Assembly: GCA_905160935.1 (NCBI GenBank)
Contig: CAJHZI010000882.1
Span: 1,721,501 to 1,785,500, forward strand
Length of the DNA: 64,000 bases
Origin: Enchytraeus crypticus
Lineage: Eukaryota > Annelida > Clitellata > Enchytraeida > Enchytraeidae
Direction: 5' to 3'
A program made the position numbers and the translations under genes. Below are positions 31,534 through 44,325 of this stretch, piece after piece; positions within the stretch are counted from its first letter, which is position 1; every line of letters begins with the position of its first letter. The notes beneath the pieces are model-generated. The model saw nothing but the letters and a program-made list of their open reading frames with translations. It was not told the DNA's origin and ran no database searches.

Positions 31534-34500
31534 ATGTGGAATTGGATGGAAGCCATTTATCTAACAGAAACGCTGTTAGTGCTGTCACTGCTAGTAGTTT
31601 TCTTACTAGTTGGTGTTTTCGGGCAACGCAAGACCTGGATAACTACTGATGCTATTGTTCTTGCTGGATTTGGTGCTGGATTTGCCATCTTCCCAGGTTT
31701 ACTACTAGGATATCAGGTTTGATAAGAATTTAATGTCTCAATAAATATATTAATGGAAAAGTAAAATAAACATACAACATACCTGCTTGTTGGAATTGTT
31801 AAAAAAAATTCATATGGCTTAGAATCATTTATATTGGATTTATGTAGGATTTGGATTGAGGAAAGATTTAACCCTCCGACGACCAACGTAACAAAAGTTC
31901 CGTAAGTGACCAACGGGGGGTCCATAGCGGACCCCAATGATTTAATTGGTTTTCGTAATCCACTGAATAATAACTTATTTAAGAGATAATTCATTCCTAA
32001 ATAAGAATATTATGCTTTCATTTAACTATAACACTATAGTCTAATTAAAAATCTCTTATTGAAGATAGTAGGTAAATTATTAATATTTGAGTACATAATT
32101 ATTAAGCAAGTTGATGGAACTTAAACACTACCTAGTCCGTAATTATGTGAATAATCTTCTTATATAGCTTACATAAAAAGTGATTAGAAGTAAGAGCTCG
32201 TAATGTCAATTAGCTTTATTAAGAACTGTATCATAATTGTCGTGGTAGTCAGCTAGATAAGATACTCTGTATCTTCGCTGACGAAAATTTATGTCGCATA
32301 TGCATTTTGTGTCTTTGCTGAAAAATAATATATTTTCCATGCTATTTTTATTTAGTAGGCCTATGTAAATATAATGTAACTTGTTATATCGTACACCTTA
32401 CAGTCTGCTATTTTATTCATGATAACTGTCGCACATGATATTAGTGACATTTTCTTTGATACTGGGTTCCGGGCTCTGGCGCACACAGAATATCTCGCAC
32501 GCAATTTTACAGTATCAGCAGCCTGTTGTCTTGATACTCTAGCCTCAGCATCTGGCACAAAATGTTTGATGATTTGAACAATATGCGTATGTAATCCCTT
32601 TAGATTTTTAGCATGTTTCTCTATGACTGGCTTGACGAGTTCCATAGCAACAATCTTGATGAAGGAACGCCTGTGTTGAATCTCCTGACCGTGTAGTTTC
32701 CTCACACAGTAGGCTAAGCATTTTCAGCAGCAATATCTACCAAATCCAGAAAGAAAGCAAGTGGCCATCTACGATTGGCCCTCTGACAACGGTATTCCTT
32801 TAGCATTTTATCCATGCAGTCGACTCCACTTTTTGTTGCATTGCAATGACAGATAGTCTATGGCTTACAGTTATCATCTTCTCGTACATCCTTGCTGCAA
32901 TGCTGCGTCGACAAAAGTATAACGCACCTATTTACCATTGAAAGATATGACACCATTGTCATATTCCCATGGAACAAAAATCTACTTGATTTAGGCGGTC
33001 TGTCTTTTGCAGGTAACATACAAGAAAGAATTTATTTCTTGTTCTTTCGAAGAGTGCCAACTAAACTTATCTTTCTCTGAAGTAACTGAACTGTGATAGT
33101 TGACGAGTAAAGTAAAGCATCAGTATAGTAGTTGTAAGTTGTTATACCGTATCCTTTGCTGAGATGAGCAGTCAGGTCGTTTACCACTCTGGCACCCTGT
33201 TTGATTTCTTTTGTTCCTGCCTCTCGAGCACCGATATAAACTTGAAGACTGTTGCAATGGAAACTCTCTTCATCTGCCAGAACCCAAATTTTGATCCCAT
33301 ACTTCCCTGATTTCGAAGGGATATATTAACGCAATGGGCATTTTTCGCGAAAGACTAGTAAATGTTCATCAACGGTTAGATACGCACCTGTATTGAGTGA
33401 CTGGCAACAATTAGACGAAAACAAACATATCGATAATATCTCGAGTAGGAGCCAGCTTATGAGCTCGAGTGTCCAGATCATCAAAGCGGAAAAATCTCTT
33501 CAACTCAATAAATCGCGTACGACACATTGCTGCTGTAAACTCAGGACACCTACAACCAATCATCTGCCCATAATTCAGCCACCGGTTCTTTACGTGCTCT
33601 GTAGACTCTACAGAGCAATAGCGAGCCCAGAAAGCCATATATTTCCATAGCATCGACATCGTGCCAGATTTTTTGCTTATCTCTGTGCTCCTCATACCAT
33701 TGCTGATTCACTGACTTCGCTCGCTGATTGGTTTTGAGTACTGTCATTGTAACCATCTCGTCAGTTATATATAATTTGAATGCATTTGATGCACTAGCAC
33801 ATTTTTTGCTTTTATCTGTCAAGCCAAGTAATATATCTAGCACATCTTGAGGTGCTATACGTCCACGACGCTGTTCCCGCTTGAACCATTCTATGGTTCC
33901 ATTGCGCAATTTGCATGACAACGATTCACTATCTTCATCGCTAGAATCGGCTTCGCTAACATGATCACTCTCATCACTCTCACATATAGGAAACTCTTCA
34001 TTATTACTCTCGTAATCCCAAGAATAATTATACTTTGGAATTCTCTCAATAAGCGATAATTAAAGTCATATAACGAGGTTCTAATGTACAAGTGGACATT
34101 GGTTATTATAAAAAAACAAAATAATCCAATTCTAAAGCTTAATACTAGCTGTAAAAATATAATTTACAATAAAAATTTATATAGAAAAAATCAGTGTGCC
34201 AATAACCAACAGGGGGTCCATCGTGGACCCCCCGTCTTTGGGGATCTCCTCTACTTTAAACAATGTTCAATAAATTTCTAAAAATGGTTTTTTAGGTAAT
34301 GTCACCAGGAACAACTACATTTTTTTGAAAATTTGACTCTGTTGTTTTAAAAAGTTTTAGAAGAAAAATCAGAAGTGGGGTCCGTTATGGACTCCCCGTT
34401 GGTCGTTGGTGGGTTAATAAATGCTTAAATTCCTAAGCTAAACAAGCATTTAGAGTAAATACTAAATCATTAAAGGCGCATTAAATAGTTAGGAGATCCA

Positions 34501-37500
34501 CAATCAAGTAAATTTATTCTGTGTTCTTATACTTTTTTGCCAGTAATCTAACCTAATTTTCTTATTAACCACATAATTTTGTTAATGGTTTTTATTCATG
34601 GAATGAGTTTGAGTCAACACTTTCATAATCGTCAGTAACAATATTTGCCCACAATATGGGACTCTTGGAGTTGAATGCTGTGTGATGCAGCTCATATGTT
34701 TTATATGTAATACTTTAGACTGTTCTAAAGTTGTTTCTAAACACTAAATCGTTGTATACTTCACTTTTATTTAAAACGAAAATGGCATTGAGTAAAAAAT
34801 AGTAAAGATCACATAATGAATATATTTAATTATTATTTAAATAGTAAAATAGTTAGTAAAATTTTATAAGTCTTAGTTGTTCATTTGATTCTATGCACAG
34901 TGTTTGTAAATGCAGTGCAGTTTTGTCATGATTTGTGATTTAGACGACAGGGACATTAAAGTCCACAGAAATAGCTCTTTCGCGCTTGTATGGAGTGACT
35001 GTACTAGGAGCCAGTGTGACATGGTTCTGGACTCGTGAAACCAGAGATGCTACTGTGTCAATCACTCTGATAATGTCTCGTGTCTTTGTAAGTCGCTCTC
35101 AATATTAGCTGCCGACATTCTATATAAAATGAATTCATCAGAAATTTGAATCAGTTATAGATATTAGAAATTTGAAAGTATCGGCATCCATTCTTCACTT
35201 ACATCCCTCACATCATCCTTATGCGAGCAAATGTTTGTTAAACTTTGACTGTTAATTATCTATTTTGTACAGATAGGTTGTTCTGTTGTCTAGTGCAATT
35301 GTCAGATATGAAGGCAGTGAGTTTGAAGCCCACTCGGACTTTTTTGACAATTTCTTTGTGGTATGAATTTAGAAATGTAATGTAGCCTTAATAAACTATT
35401 TGTCGCTGCAAATATCTTCATTTAAATATGGTATGATCTTTCTAAAGCACCAGCACCAGCTGCTGAATTCACAACATTTAAAAATTGTGATAAAAATTTT
35501 GAAATTTTCATTATGGAGCTGTTGCGTCAAGTGGTTTGTGCATTATTTGAAGTAGTTGTGTTATCTATGTGCACACAGACGAGCAGCATGCTGCTGGTTG
35601 CTCAGGGATTTGCTTACCAGGCTGGTGCTACGAAGAGCAAATCCACTGAATCAACGTCTGATGTCAAGTGGATCGATCAGGTATGACATCGATTCATTGT
35701 AACTAAAAGCACCGTGCATGTTTTAACTTATTGTTAAAACATGTTAACCTCATTGTTAGTATTCGTAAGTGCTTTCTAATTAGAGGCATTGGAAACTGGA
35801 GGCATTGGAAATGTGGTTGTGGGGAAGGATGGAAAAGATTAGTTGGACTGACAAAATTACAAACGAAGAAGTCTGAAAGAGTCGGTACAGATAGACAGGA
35901 CTTTAATAAGGGTGATAAGAAATAGAAAGAAAACCTGGATAAGACATAATATAAAGGGGGATGGTTTGCTAAAGGATGTAACAGAAGGAAGTATGCAAGG
36001 GAAAAGAGTTAGAGGAAGACCGAGACACGGGATGCTGAATGATCTGATAACAAATTCTACAAAGATGAAAAGGAAGGCTGAGGATAGAATTGGTTGGAAG
36101 GGTTATATGTCACTTGCCATTAGGCAGTGCACTAGAAGAAGACATGCAATATCTAATTGTTTAGTGATCATAGATAAATGAAACAATTGATATTAGGTTG
36201 TGATGTTGTTCATGTTTGTACCACTACAATCATACTTGCGTTGCTGTTTAGTCATAAATATTGTTGTTTTCTCACGGTTTGATGATTTTTATAGTTTGAC
36301 TAAAATGTTAATATTCATGCTCTCAACCATCCTAAAGTTCTTGATTACTTTACTTTATCACATACGACCAATTGCGATGGACTAATTTATCCGTATGATG
36401 TGATTGATTGATGTTTATAGTTTGTGATAATGTTCATGCTACCTACTCTGCTTTGGTTCTTGGGTAATCTGATTCACCTGTGTCGCAGCCATGACTTCAG
36501 CACATACCCTCAGCACAACACACGTCTCAACAATAATCTGCGCCTTGATGCCTGGTTTCAGCTGCTCATCGGCGCCATATTCATAGCCTTTCCTGCGCAG
36601 ATCATCAACTCTATCGTAAGTACCGCAAGTGCTACTCTAATCTCAATCTTCAGTTAGTCAATAACCCTACAACTTAACTAGCCCAAATTATCTGCAATGC
36701 AAATAGAGTATGAACACGTTTAACATTAACTTTTTGCCATCAGTTAATGATAGGTTCCAATCCTATTCTAAAATTACTGTATTGACCGGCTGATTGACTA
36801 ATTTATGTGTATGATAGATTGATTTATTCAAATAAGTGCAAGAGATTGATTGATTTATTGATACACTAATGGTAGTGTGATTTATACATGATAGATGACT
36901 TCACCAGCTAGTAACAAAGTAGCACTGCACGTAGCACGGACTATAGGAACTCTATGTGTGGGTGAGGCTATCGTGTCACTGCAGGCTCCTGGATTCCTGC
37001 ACGTCAGAGATAAAAGAGCCGTCTTTGTCACAAGGATTTTTGTAAGTTATTCCTTTACCGGCTAGCTTACTGTAATACTGGTGCAGGTCTAATAACAATT
37101 TCTTGCTGTAATGTTAATCTTAGAGATGCTTCAAATGCTTTAATATGATTTTGTAACTCACTATTTAATGAGCTACAAAATTCATTGCTTAATACAAAAG
37201 TCAGTCCTGAGTTATCTGCTACCTATGCCTATGGGCTCCTTACCTGCACTCTTGGTTGCATGACGAACTAAATTCTAATTTTATTTCGTCAATATTAATG
37301 AAGAGTTGTTATTCATTTTAAAAATTATTATGATCATCAATTAGTAATTTCAGAAGAGTATTGCTTATTCCCAATATTGCCTTAAAAATTGAGTATAGGT
37401 TTCTCCAGTCTATATTCTTTGAAAACCCTATCTGGTACTGACTTGTAAAATTGTTCTAAGTGCACAAATTTTCCATCAATGTATTTGAATATATAAACTT

Positions 37501-38564
37501 GTGTGACATGAGCAGCATTTTGAAGCAAAGCAATCTAAGAATAAGGGAATTGCCACTACAGCAGCACTGTAATGGATAAAATTTGAATTTCCTGTGATAA
37601 CTAAAAGTTTAACTACTAAATAGTTGCAGAAATTGTTTAACTCTTTTAGTCAAGTAATTAATCAAAGATTTAGTGACTTTTTTGTTAAAAGTTATCTTTT
37701 ACTTAAAGTTTTATTTAACTTTTTTGTAATTTTTTAACCACCGCCTTACATTGACATTCAGTGACTATTGAATTTATCTAACAAGTCAGCATTTGATGGC
37801 TTTGTGATACCTGCAATATTTGTAATTTCAACAGTGACTAATTAATTATAGTAGGACTGTAAGTTCTTGCAATCCAAATGGCTTGCCAAGTCTATTTCAT
37901 TGAAGTAGGCCCTATTGTGTTAAATCAGACCGAGAGTGAAGTTTATATCTAATTAAGTAATTATAGAATGTTGCGCTTGATTAGTGTCACTATGAATTTG
38001 TGCAATTTTAAGAATACATATATGGAAAATATTTAATTCTCTCATAATTTGCGTCTTGTCTAAATATCATATGACATACGATGATGTTACAGTAGCATAA
38101 CCAGTTACAATAATTTTAAAACAAGCGACTGTTAACCCTTAAGCGATATAGTTTTTAACTGAAATATGTATTAAGGAGCTCAAATGTATTTTCATAAATC
38201 TCTCATTTAAATTTATTCTCTCTCTGATGATGATGTTCGCTTCGAAATGTTGCATACTCTGTTTTTTTAGTTATCTCTAACTATAAATCATTAACTATTC
38301 CAGTTGTTTCTATGGTGTTTTTGAATCAATCTGTTACTGTCTGTACAACTGCTGTTTATGTTATGTATTTGTTAGTCGGTGCTGCTGCAAATGGCTGCTC
38401 TGGGTTTCTCCACATTCCTGGGAGTGGTGACTGAGCTGGCACTGGTGTGGTTGGTGGGACTGTTGGCACCCGTGCTCATCAATGCTCTGGTGGGTCTCTT
38501 CACTGATGGCACGGTTATATATAGCGTGCCTGCTCCATCGCCAAACAAGAACAAGTCTCAGTAG
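31534..38564 (+). CDS. Polytopic membrane protein, probably two TP53I11-like repeats, 7 exons
   Basis: I do not recognise a named orthologue. Exons: 31534-31716, 34944-35087, 35277-35360, 35579-35680, 36421-36615, 36895-37041, 38376-38564 (TAG). Every intron is phase 0, and the joined frame has 347 residues. It has about eight hydrophobic helices, two each in exons 1 and 5 and others in exons 2, 3, 6 and 7. The ends are MWNWMEAIYLTETL and PSPNKNKSQ. The two halves look alike: exon 1 ends AGFGAGFAIFPGLLLGYQ and exon 5 ends LLIGAIFIAFPAQIINSI; exon 2 is 48 codons ending ITLIMSRVF and exon 6 is 49 codons ending RAVFVTRIF; exons 3 and 7 then begin VVLL and SVLL. The pattern FP followed by a small spacer and an RLYG-type helix also resembles vertebrate TP53I11 (PIG11), but this is from memory and not tested. 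The exon 1 donor (cag|gtttga) is weak. A piggyBac element sits in intron 1 in the opposite orientation. AATAAA at 39045 is one possible polyadenylation signal. Confidence 0.8.
31872..34413 (-). mobile_element. piggyBac-like DNA transposon, full length, degenerate
   Basis: The element is bounded by TTAA on both sides (31868-31871 and 34414-34417), the target site of piggyBac transposons. Its ends are inverted: CCCTCCGACGACCAACG at 31872 and the complement of CCCACCAACGACCAACG at 34413, differing at two of 17 positions. Inside each end lie short palindromes with arms ggggtcc/ggacccc (about 31917-31936 on one side, 34202-34224 and 34376-34396 on the other). The transposase lies on the minus strand and is broken. 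The element is 2542 bp and sits in intron 1 of the membrane protein gene, antisense to it. Confidence 0.92.
32361..34060 (-). pseudogene. Broken piggyBac transposase (DDE_Tnp_1_7 family)
   Basis: Pieces of one transposase follow in order on the minus strand but in different frames. There is an acidic N-terminus rich in Ser, Asp and Glu near 33900-34020. A segment with LYITDEMVTMTVLKTNQRA and EIYGFLGSLLLCRVYRARK (33550-33921) follows, then FIELKRFFRFDDLDTR (33411-33695). The core near 33060-33400 includes VDEHLLVF with the first catalytic Asp and a TDALLYSS segment where the second Asp motif is expected. GVDCMDKML near 32800-32830 fits the third. The C-terminal part at 32361-32705 contains the Cys/Arg-rich CARARN region. 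At least two frame changes make it non-functional as it stands. Confidence 0.85.
35795..36150 (+). mobile_element. RTE-like LINE C-terminal remnant in intron 4 of membrane protein gene
   Basis: The plus-strand frame 35912-36181 contains RKKTWIRHNIKGDGLLKDV, EGSMQGKRVRGRPRHGML and [15 protein letters not shown], the typical end of RTE-type polyproteins. It ends with a gcagtgcactagaagaag motif. The element is 5' truncated and sense relative to the host gene. Confidence 0.8.
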
Positions 38565-40107
38565 TGAGAGTGAGAATAGTGGACAGGTTGCTACTCGTGC
38601 AACGTATGGCTGATTGTGTCTGCGCAAGTGTTCGTGCTCTAATGAATGTTGCTGCTGCATAAAATGTAAGCTGGAGTGGTGTGTGATCCAATGTGTAGCA
38701 TTCGACTTGTTGCTAAGGTTTAGATCAGTAGAGAGTTATAGAACTGCTTTTAATGAAAGCCACATATGATACTGTGATGTAGAGTTAAAATTTGTTTGTA
38801 GTTCCATTGCAAATATTAGTTACACGATTTTGGAATTAAATATCTCATCAATTGCATATTAGTTGACAATATAGATTAAAATTTTGCTTACTTCCCCATG
38901 GTGCCGATATTTACTTTTCTAGCAAATTTTTGCATAAAAAAGTAAGTACTCAGTACAATATTAGCATCTGCATAGAATAGATTTTCCAATTGTACTTTAT
39001 TTTTTAAAATTTTGATTACTTAATCAGTAGAAGTGTAGCCTCCAAATAAATTTGGCAGGTGTAATAATGGAACCTAGCATGTACATGCCACTCCAATTTA
39101 TGCACTATGAGTATTCTAACTATTTGGTATTGTTATGGTAGTTAATATTTGTGACTGTTGTGACATGGCGAGATCTGAGGGCAATGCTTGGACTGTTTGT
39201 ATTGATTGTTTTTATGTACTAATCTATCCATTGCCTGACTTTAAGTTGTATGGGTTGTATTTTCAATTTTAAAGCTGGATATCATTATCTCATCTTCGAT
39301 AGTAAGTTCACCGATTCATTTGTTTTGTTTTGTTTTGTTTTTGCCTATTTTAAAGTTAAATTTGTTTTAATGATTAATAATATAATTATCAATAGGTTAT
39401 TAAATCTTATTTAATATAAGTGAGGTTTAAAAAATCAGCTGCCAGCTGTGGAGTGTTTAGTATCATACAGGTGTTTTTTTGTAGTTATTTTTTTGTATGT
39501 TATTTTTGGTTGTGAATTAAAATATGCTTGTACGTTCGCTTTATTGTGTGAAGTTGATCAGTTTGCTATTCAAATCATCAGTTTTAATTTTATAATTATA
39601 ATTAAGAGATTTCACTGACTTGTTTATTGATATTTGCCACACACCTGTATATAAGTAATTTACCAGCTAATTAGTTACTTTTAGCCAGTGTACATTGAAG
39701 AAATTTAATGTGGAAGACTGCTTCTGCTGTAAGAGAACTATACTAACTGTATTATAATTAGTTATGGATTGAAAGTGGCTATTATGCTTCTCTTTTATGC
39801 AGAATGGCTAGTTAAGGTACATATTCCTACTCACTATTTTAATGCTTCAGTATCTCGCAAAATGTCAAATCCTTGGGATATATTTCTACCAGTAGTTCAC
39901 CATCACACTCACCAAAGCACCAAAGAGCTAATCGTGACATGTTGGTCTAGGTGAGCTCACCTTTGACCAACAAGTTAACTGTTGAATTCCTCATTGGTCA
40001 CCTTATACACTTTCGCACTAAACGGGATTGATGTTTTCTGCTGTAGCATGGACCTGTAGAGCTGTTTGCTATTTTTATATATTCTAAATTCTTTTTGGCC
40101 TACTTAC

Positions 40108-40257
40108 CATCATCTTGCCTTGAATTCAAGTTTAACTATGGTAGGAAGTTAGAAAATTTTGTAGCGATTTCTGGAGCCTTGGCACTCAATAACTGGATGC
40201 CCTTTCTGACGTTGGTTTGAATTTTAGGGTCTGTTCTTCAGCAACTCTGACACAACA
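40108..40257 (-). mobile_element. S3 repeat, degenerate
   Basis: catcttgccttgaattcaag, tttaactatggtaggaagtt, gcgatttctggagccttggc and gtctgttcttcagcaactct. The middle part is deleted. Confidence 0.65.
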
Positions 40258-41264
40258 AACATAATTTTAATTTATTTACCAATTACTGTAATTCAGTTTA
40301 TGTCTTCTTGTTACTTACTATTTGGACTGTGTGGTATTGTCATATTTTCTATGAAGATCATGTATGAATCTGCTTAAAAGCAAATGACAGTCATGAACAC
40401 TTGTTTCTCAGCAGCATTGATAGGAAATAGGTCAGTGACTTAGATACTATCTGCACCATAATTACCTCTGTAGATTAAGTGAATGTTAAGTATCTATCTC
40501 TGTACATAGCACCAATTTAAAACTAGACAGGTACACATTATGCTTTGAAGGTTTAATGGCAAAATAATTTATTAATTGATCTGAAGTTTGAACTTATGCT
40601 ACATTAGTTGTATGTAAGTAGAGAGAATGCTCGTAGTGAAGATTTTTAGTTGTACTGTATTACCCTATTTAATTTGCTATAGTTCTGCACTTATGGTCTG
40701 TAGTAAATATTTTTGCATTGTTTAAGCATTAATTAATGTCTCTTAGGCTGTACATAGCGTGCTATCTATCATGATGTGTTTCATTGGAATGTGCTGGCTA
40801 TTTAGATAATCTATTATACACCAGATTTAAGTATAGATATATACATATAATTCAGTTTTTTGTATCTTCTATTTTAAGTTCTTCTAAGCTATCTAGCAGG
40901 AGAATGCTTTAAGTGAAAAGTGAGCTTTAATAATTATTGTTATTTAAATGCAATAAAAATTATATTTTTCTAAACTACACGGGCAGTTTGGAGGCATTCT
41001 ATATCAAAATACTGTTTAATTATTTAACGCAAAGTAATAACGAGCCATAGATATATTTGTCATTGTTGCTAATGCATACAGTGTATTAGCTTGTGTTTTA
41101 ATTGTTAAGTTGTTGTATATCGATGGTTTCATTGTTGTGGATGATTCAGTTTTGCTGATTATGGCAGCTATTAGACTACAAGTAGCCTAATGTTATATAT
41201 GTCTACGGTTTTAGTTCACCCAGGATACTAGCCGCAATGCTGACACTCTGTATCTTCTTACTGA

Positions 41265-41425
41265 GGTTTCGAAGGGATTGCTTGATTCATTTCTATGCCA
41301 GCAGTGTGAAGATGCTTGATTCATTTCTATGCCAGCGGTGTGAAGATGCTTGATTCATTTCTATGCCAGCGGTGTGAAGATGCTTGATTCATTTCTATGC
41401 CAGCGGTGTGAAGATGCTTGATTCA
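41265..41425. repeat. 34-bp minisatellite, four copies
   Basis: The unit gatgcttgattcatttctat plus gccagcggtgtgaa is repeated with almost no change; the first copy has agcagt and the last breaks down at tcatatctatgatgatgc. Confidence 0.95.
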
Positions 41426-43604
41426 TATCTATGATGATGCGATGCTTGCATCACTGATTGTTGAACGGTGAAGCAGTGATTGCTTCATTTCCGTGTCTGC
41501 GGGTATGAATGTGAAAGTAATATTTGTTTAGGCATCGATCATTGCACATGTTCTGTTTGTATATTAATGATTACATCATTTTTGTGTACATGTCTATAAT
41601 TGCATCATTCTATTTACGCATCACTGATTACTTAAGTACTGTGTTTATATCTATCATTGCTTCATTTCAGTTTTCGTGTCGATGATTGTAGCATTTTTGT
41701 CTTCACAATATTCTAATATATTTAACATTAAAATTATTAGCATCTTACGAGTTATCTATTGCTGCTGTGTATACTCAAGTATACACGAATCAGATAATGG
41801 TTTGTCCTTGTTAAGATTAAGCTTTTATTCCACTAGGATGCTTAAAAACAATGGTCTAACCCTTGTTCTCCTTTTTACCATGAGATATCTTGTCAAATGG
41901 TGATTCAGTCTTGTGAGACTTGTTTGTGTGCCATTTTGGTGCTCTAAAATACCTCAATAGTGTATGGGGAATTTTATCACTTACAGTGACTGTCACATGA
42001 TTTTTTAATAAAAGGGTGACATTATGCGTATATTTTTTTAGAGTGTCATTATTATAATTATATCGGAGATCGCTTTTTGTGTTTCATATTTGTACTTGCG
42101 TTGTATTAGGCATCAATTCTTAGGGCTGACGAAATGTTTAGGTGTTTAAGAACGGTCGCTGCGCTGTTCATCTCCATTTTTTCTCTTTTCTCTGATACAT
42201 CATGTAAACTTAGTACTGCTAATATTTTAATTACAATTTTAAACATCAAAAAATTTATTCAGACCAAACTAAACGTTAGCATTTCCCTTGTGAATATCAC
42301 TATAAGACTAGCCCTGAAGTTGGACTTCAGATCAATTGATCTGCAATCCCATGCCTAAGCCAAAGAGAATTGATGAAGTCATTTGCAGTATGCATAGTTG
42401 CTGCATTCTACGTATTAATATATTGTTAAGTGAACGCATTATGTTACGATGTAATTGCTAGATAATATGTCTCTGAATGGCGTCTGGATTCTTTAACTGT
42501 ACTATGAGATGCTTTATATGTGTGTGTGTGTCAACCGTACTTCAGGTTACCTTACATCACTTGCCTGTTGGATCTCAAAGTTCAACGCTATTTGCAATAT
42601 TACATGTTGATCTGCTTATATTTAGAAATGTGATTTCAATTTATAGAAAATTCTCAAAGTAGAATTAGATTATTGGTATCTGTAATCATGTTGGATATGT
42701 ATTAATTTTGTTTCATTTCTGCTAATTATGTCCTGTCAAGTTGTTTAATTGTTTAGTTAAATTTACAGTGATCCAGTAATCTATCAGTCTAGTAATATAT
42801 TTATGTTAGAAATCTTCCAATCATGGATACTGTGCTACACAGTTTCTTCAGTTTTTTCATGTTTGTTTTTGTTGTGTTGTTTTAATTGAGTTAATACAGT
42901 CACAGTGCTGTCATTGCTCATGGCAGCATCTAGCCCTCTGAAGCTATCTTCAGTATGATTATTAATTAGCAACTGAAGTGGTCATTATAGCGATGAACAC
43001 ATGATGTAACCACTACGTGATTAAAGACAGAATATGAAACATCTGTAGAGAAATATAGTTTACTATAATGCATGTTGGGTACATCTTTATAGGGACAGCG
43101 TAGAAACTCTCACACTCTATTACTTAAATCATTTTAGTAATAATTGTTTATGTGCTTGCTGTTTAACACGTCGCGGCTTTTAGTTGTCTGTTGTTCCATT
43201 TTGCTTTGTGTTCTGTTAATTTAATGGATATAAATATACTGCCCAATGAAATAACGAAGTGTTTTTTCTATTTTATTTTATGACGGAAGTTATTGCTATC
43301 TTATAAGAAGTATTAACATGATAATAACAGCTTTTGAGACTTCTACTCCTGGAAGTTCAAACTGTGCTTTAATTTAATTTAAAATTGTAAATTAACTCTA
43401 ATTGTAAATGACAATTTAAGCTCTCATTTAATGTATATTATTAAAATTATTTGTATTTTCTCAAAAGCCTATACTTTACACACGCAAACATATAGTGCGG
43501 CAGAAAAGACTACACTATTAAAAACTAAAATATATCAGTGGAGAATAAAGATAATAGGTCCAGGTAAATATTACAAACGAAAGCACTCTTAATTAATTAA
43601 TAAT

Positions 43605-43860
43605 AATAATAACAACAACAATTAGAGTGCTACAGTCATCAATAACAACATCGAGCACTATTGAGACAAAATCAAGCCGGCGAGCAAAAAAACGGTGCAA
43701 ATTCCAAAAACCAGACAATCCAAGGTAAATCTTAACCAAAGCATCCAGGTATCTATAAGACTATAACTCACAAAAGCGCCAAGTGGCATATTAAGACCTT
43801 CAATTTTATACAAATTCAATCTTAATGGTAATTGGATGCACAATATTGATGCTTGGTAAT
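43605..43860 (-). mobile_element. LINE-B 3' tail fragment
   Basis: The complement of the LINE-B tail (attagagtgctacagtcatc at 43621, then gagacaaaatcaagccggcg) preceded by AAT/AAC repeats at 43600-43620. It is in the long intergenic region downstream of the membrane protein gene. Confidence 0.7.
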
Positions 43861-44033
43861 TCAGTTTCCAAGAGATCTGCTTTTAGACTAAATCTTCTGG
43901 GGATTAGCCAAAACATTTTTATGCATTAATAGTAATAAGACCGAAGCTTGTTAAACTTAATAAGCTTCAATACAAGCTTGGGTGGCACAATATCTATAAT
44001 TAGAAACTTTCTAGGATTGAAAACATCTGGTAT

Positions 44034-44325
44034 AGACGGCTGGATTAGCGCACTTGGTTTAGTTGCGCGTCAATTATTGAAGTTAAGCTGCATCGACCTC
44101 GGTTAGTACTTTGTGGGTGACCACCTTGGAAGACCGAGTGTTGGTAAAAGCTTAGGAAGGAAAAATCCCAGGGTGATGGAAGGTTATACTTAAATCCGCG
44201 CCGGCTGCAATTTATGCGCCATCAAAAGGTAACGATTACTAATAACCATGGAGAGGAGGGAGGAAATGGGTCTTAAACAAGCATCTGTGCTTCCTGACCA
44301 AGTGTGCCGTTACTTTACGTTATGT
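44034..44325 (+). mobile_element. S4 5S-rRNA-like SINE, best-preserved 5S block
   Basis: 44078-44141 closely follows the 3' half of eukaryotic 5S rRNA: gaagttaagctgcatcgacc, ggttagtacttt, gtgggtgaccaccttggaag and accgagtg. This is followed by aaatccgcgccggctgcaat and ttactaataaccatggagag, shared with the copies at 4929 and 21600. The composition fits a SINE3-type element with an internal pol III promoter of 5S origin. Confidence 0.8.

Noticed and set aside
33393-33650. Plus-strand frame within the piggyBac element
   Set aside because: It is the shadow of the transposase, which reads on the other strand with family motifs.
42134-42358. 74-codon ORF in the gene-poor interval
   Set aside because: It lacks homology, is AT-biased and has no splice partners.
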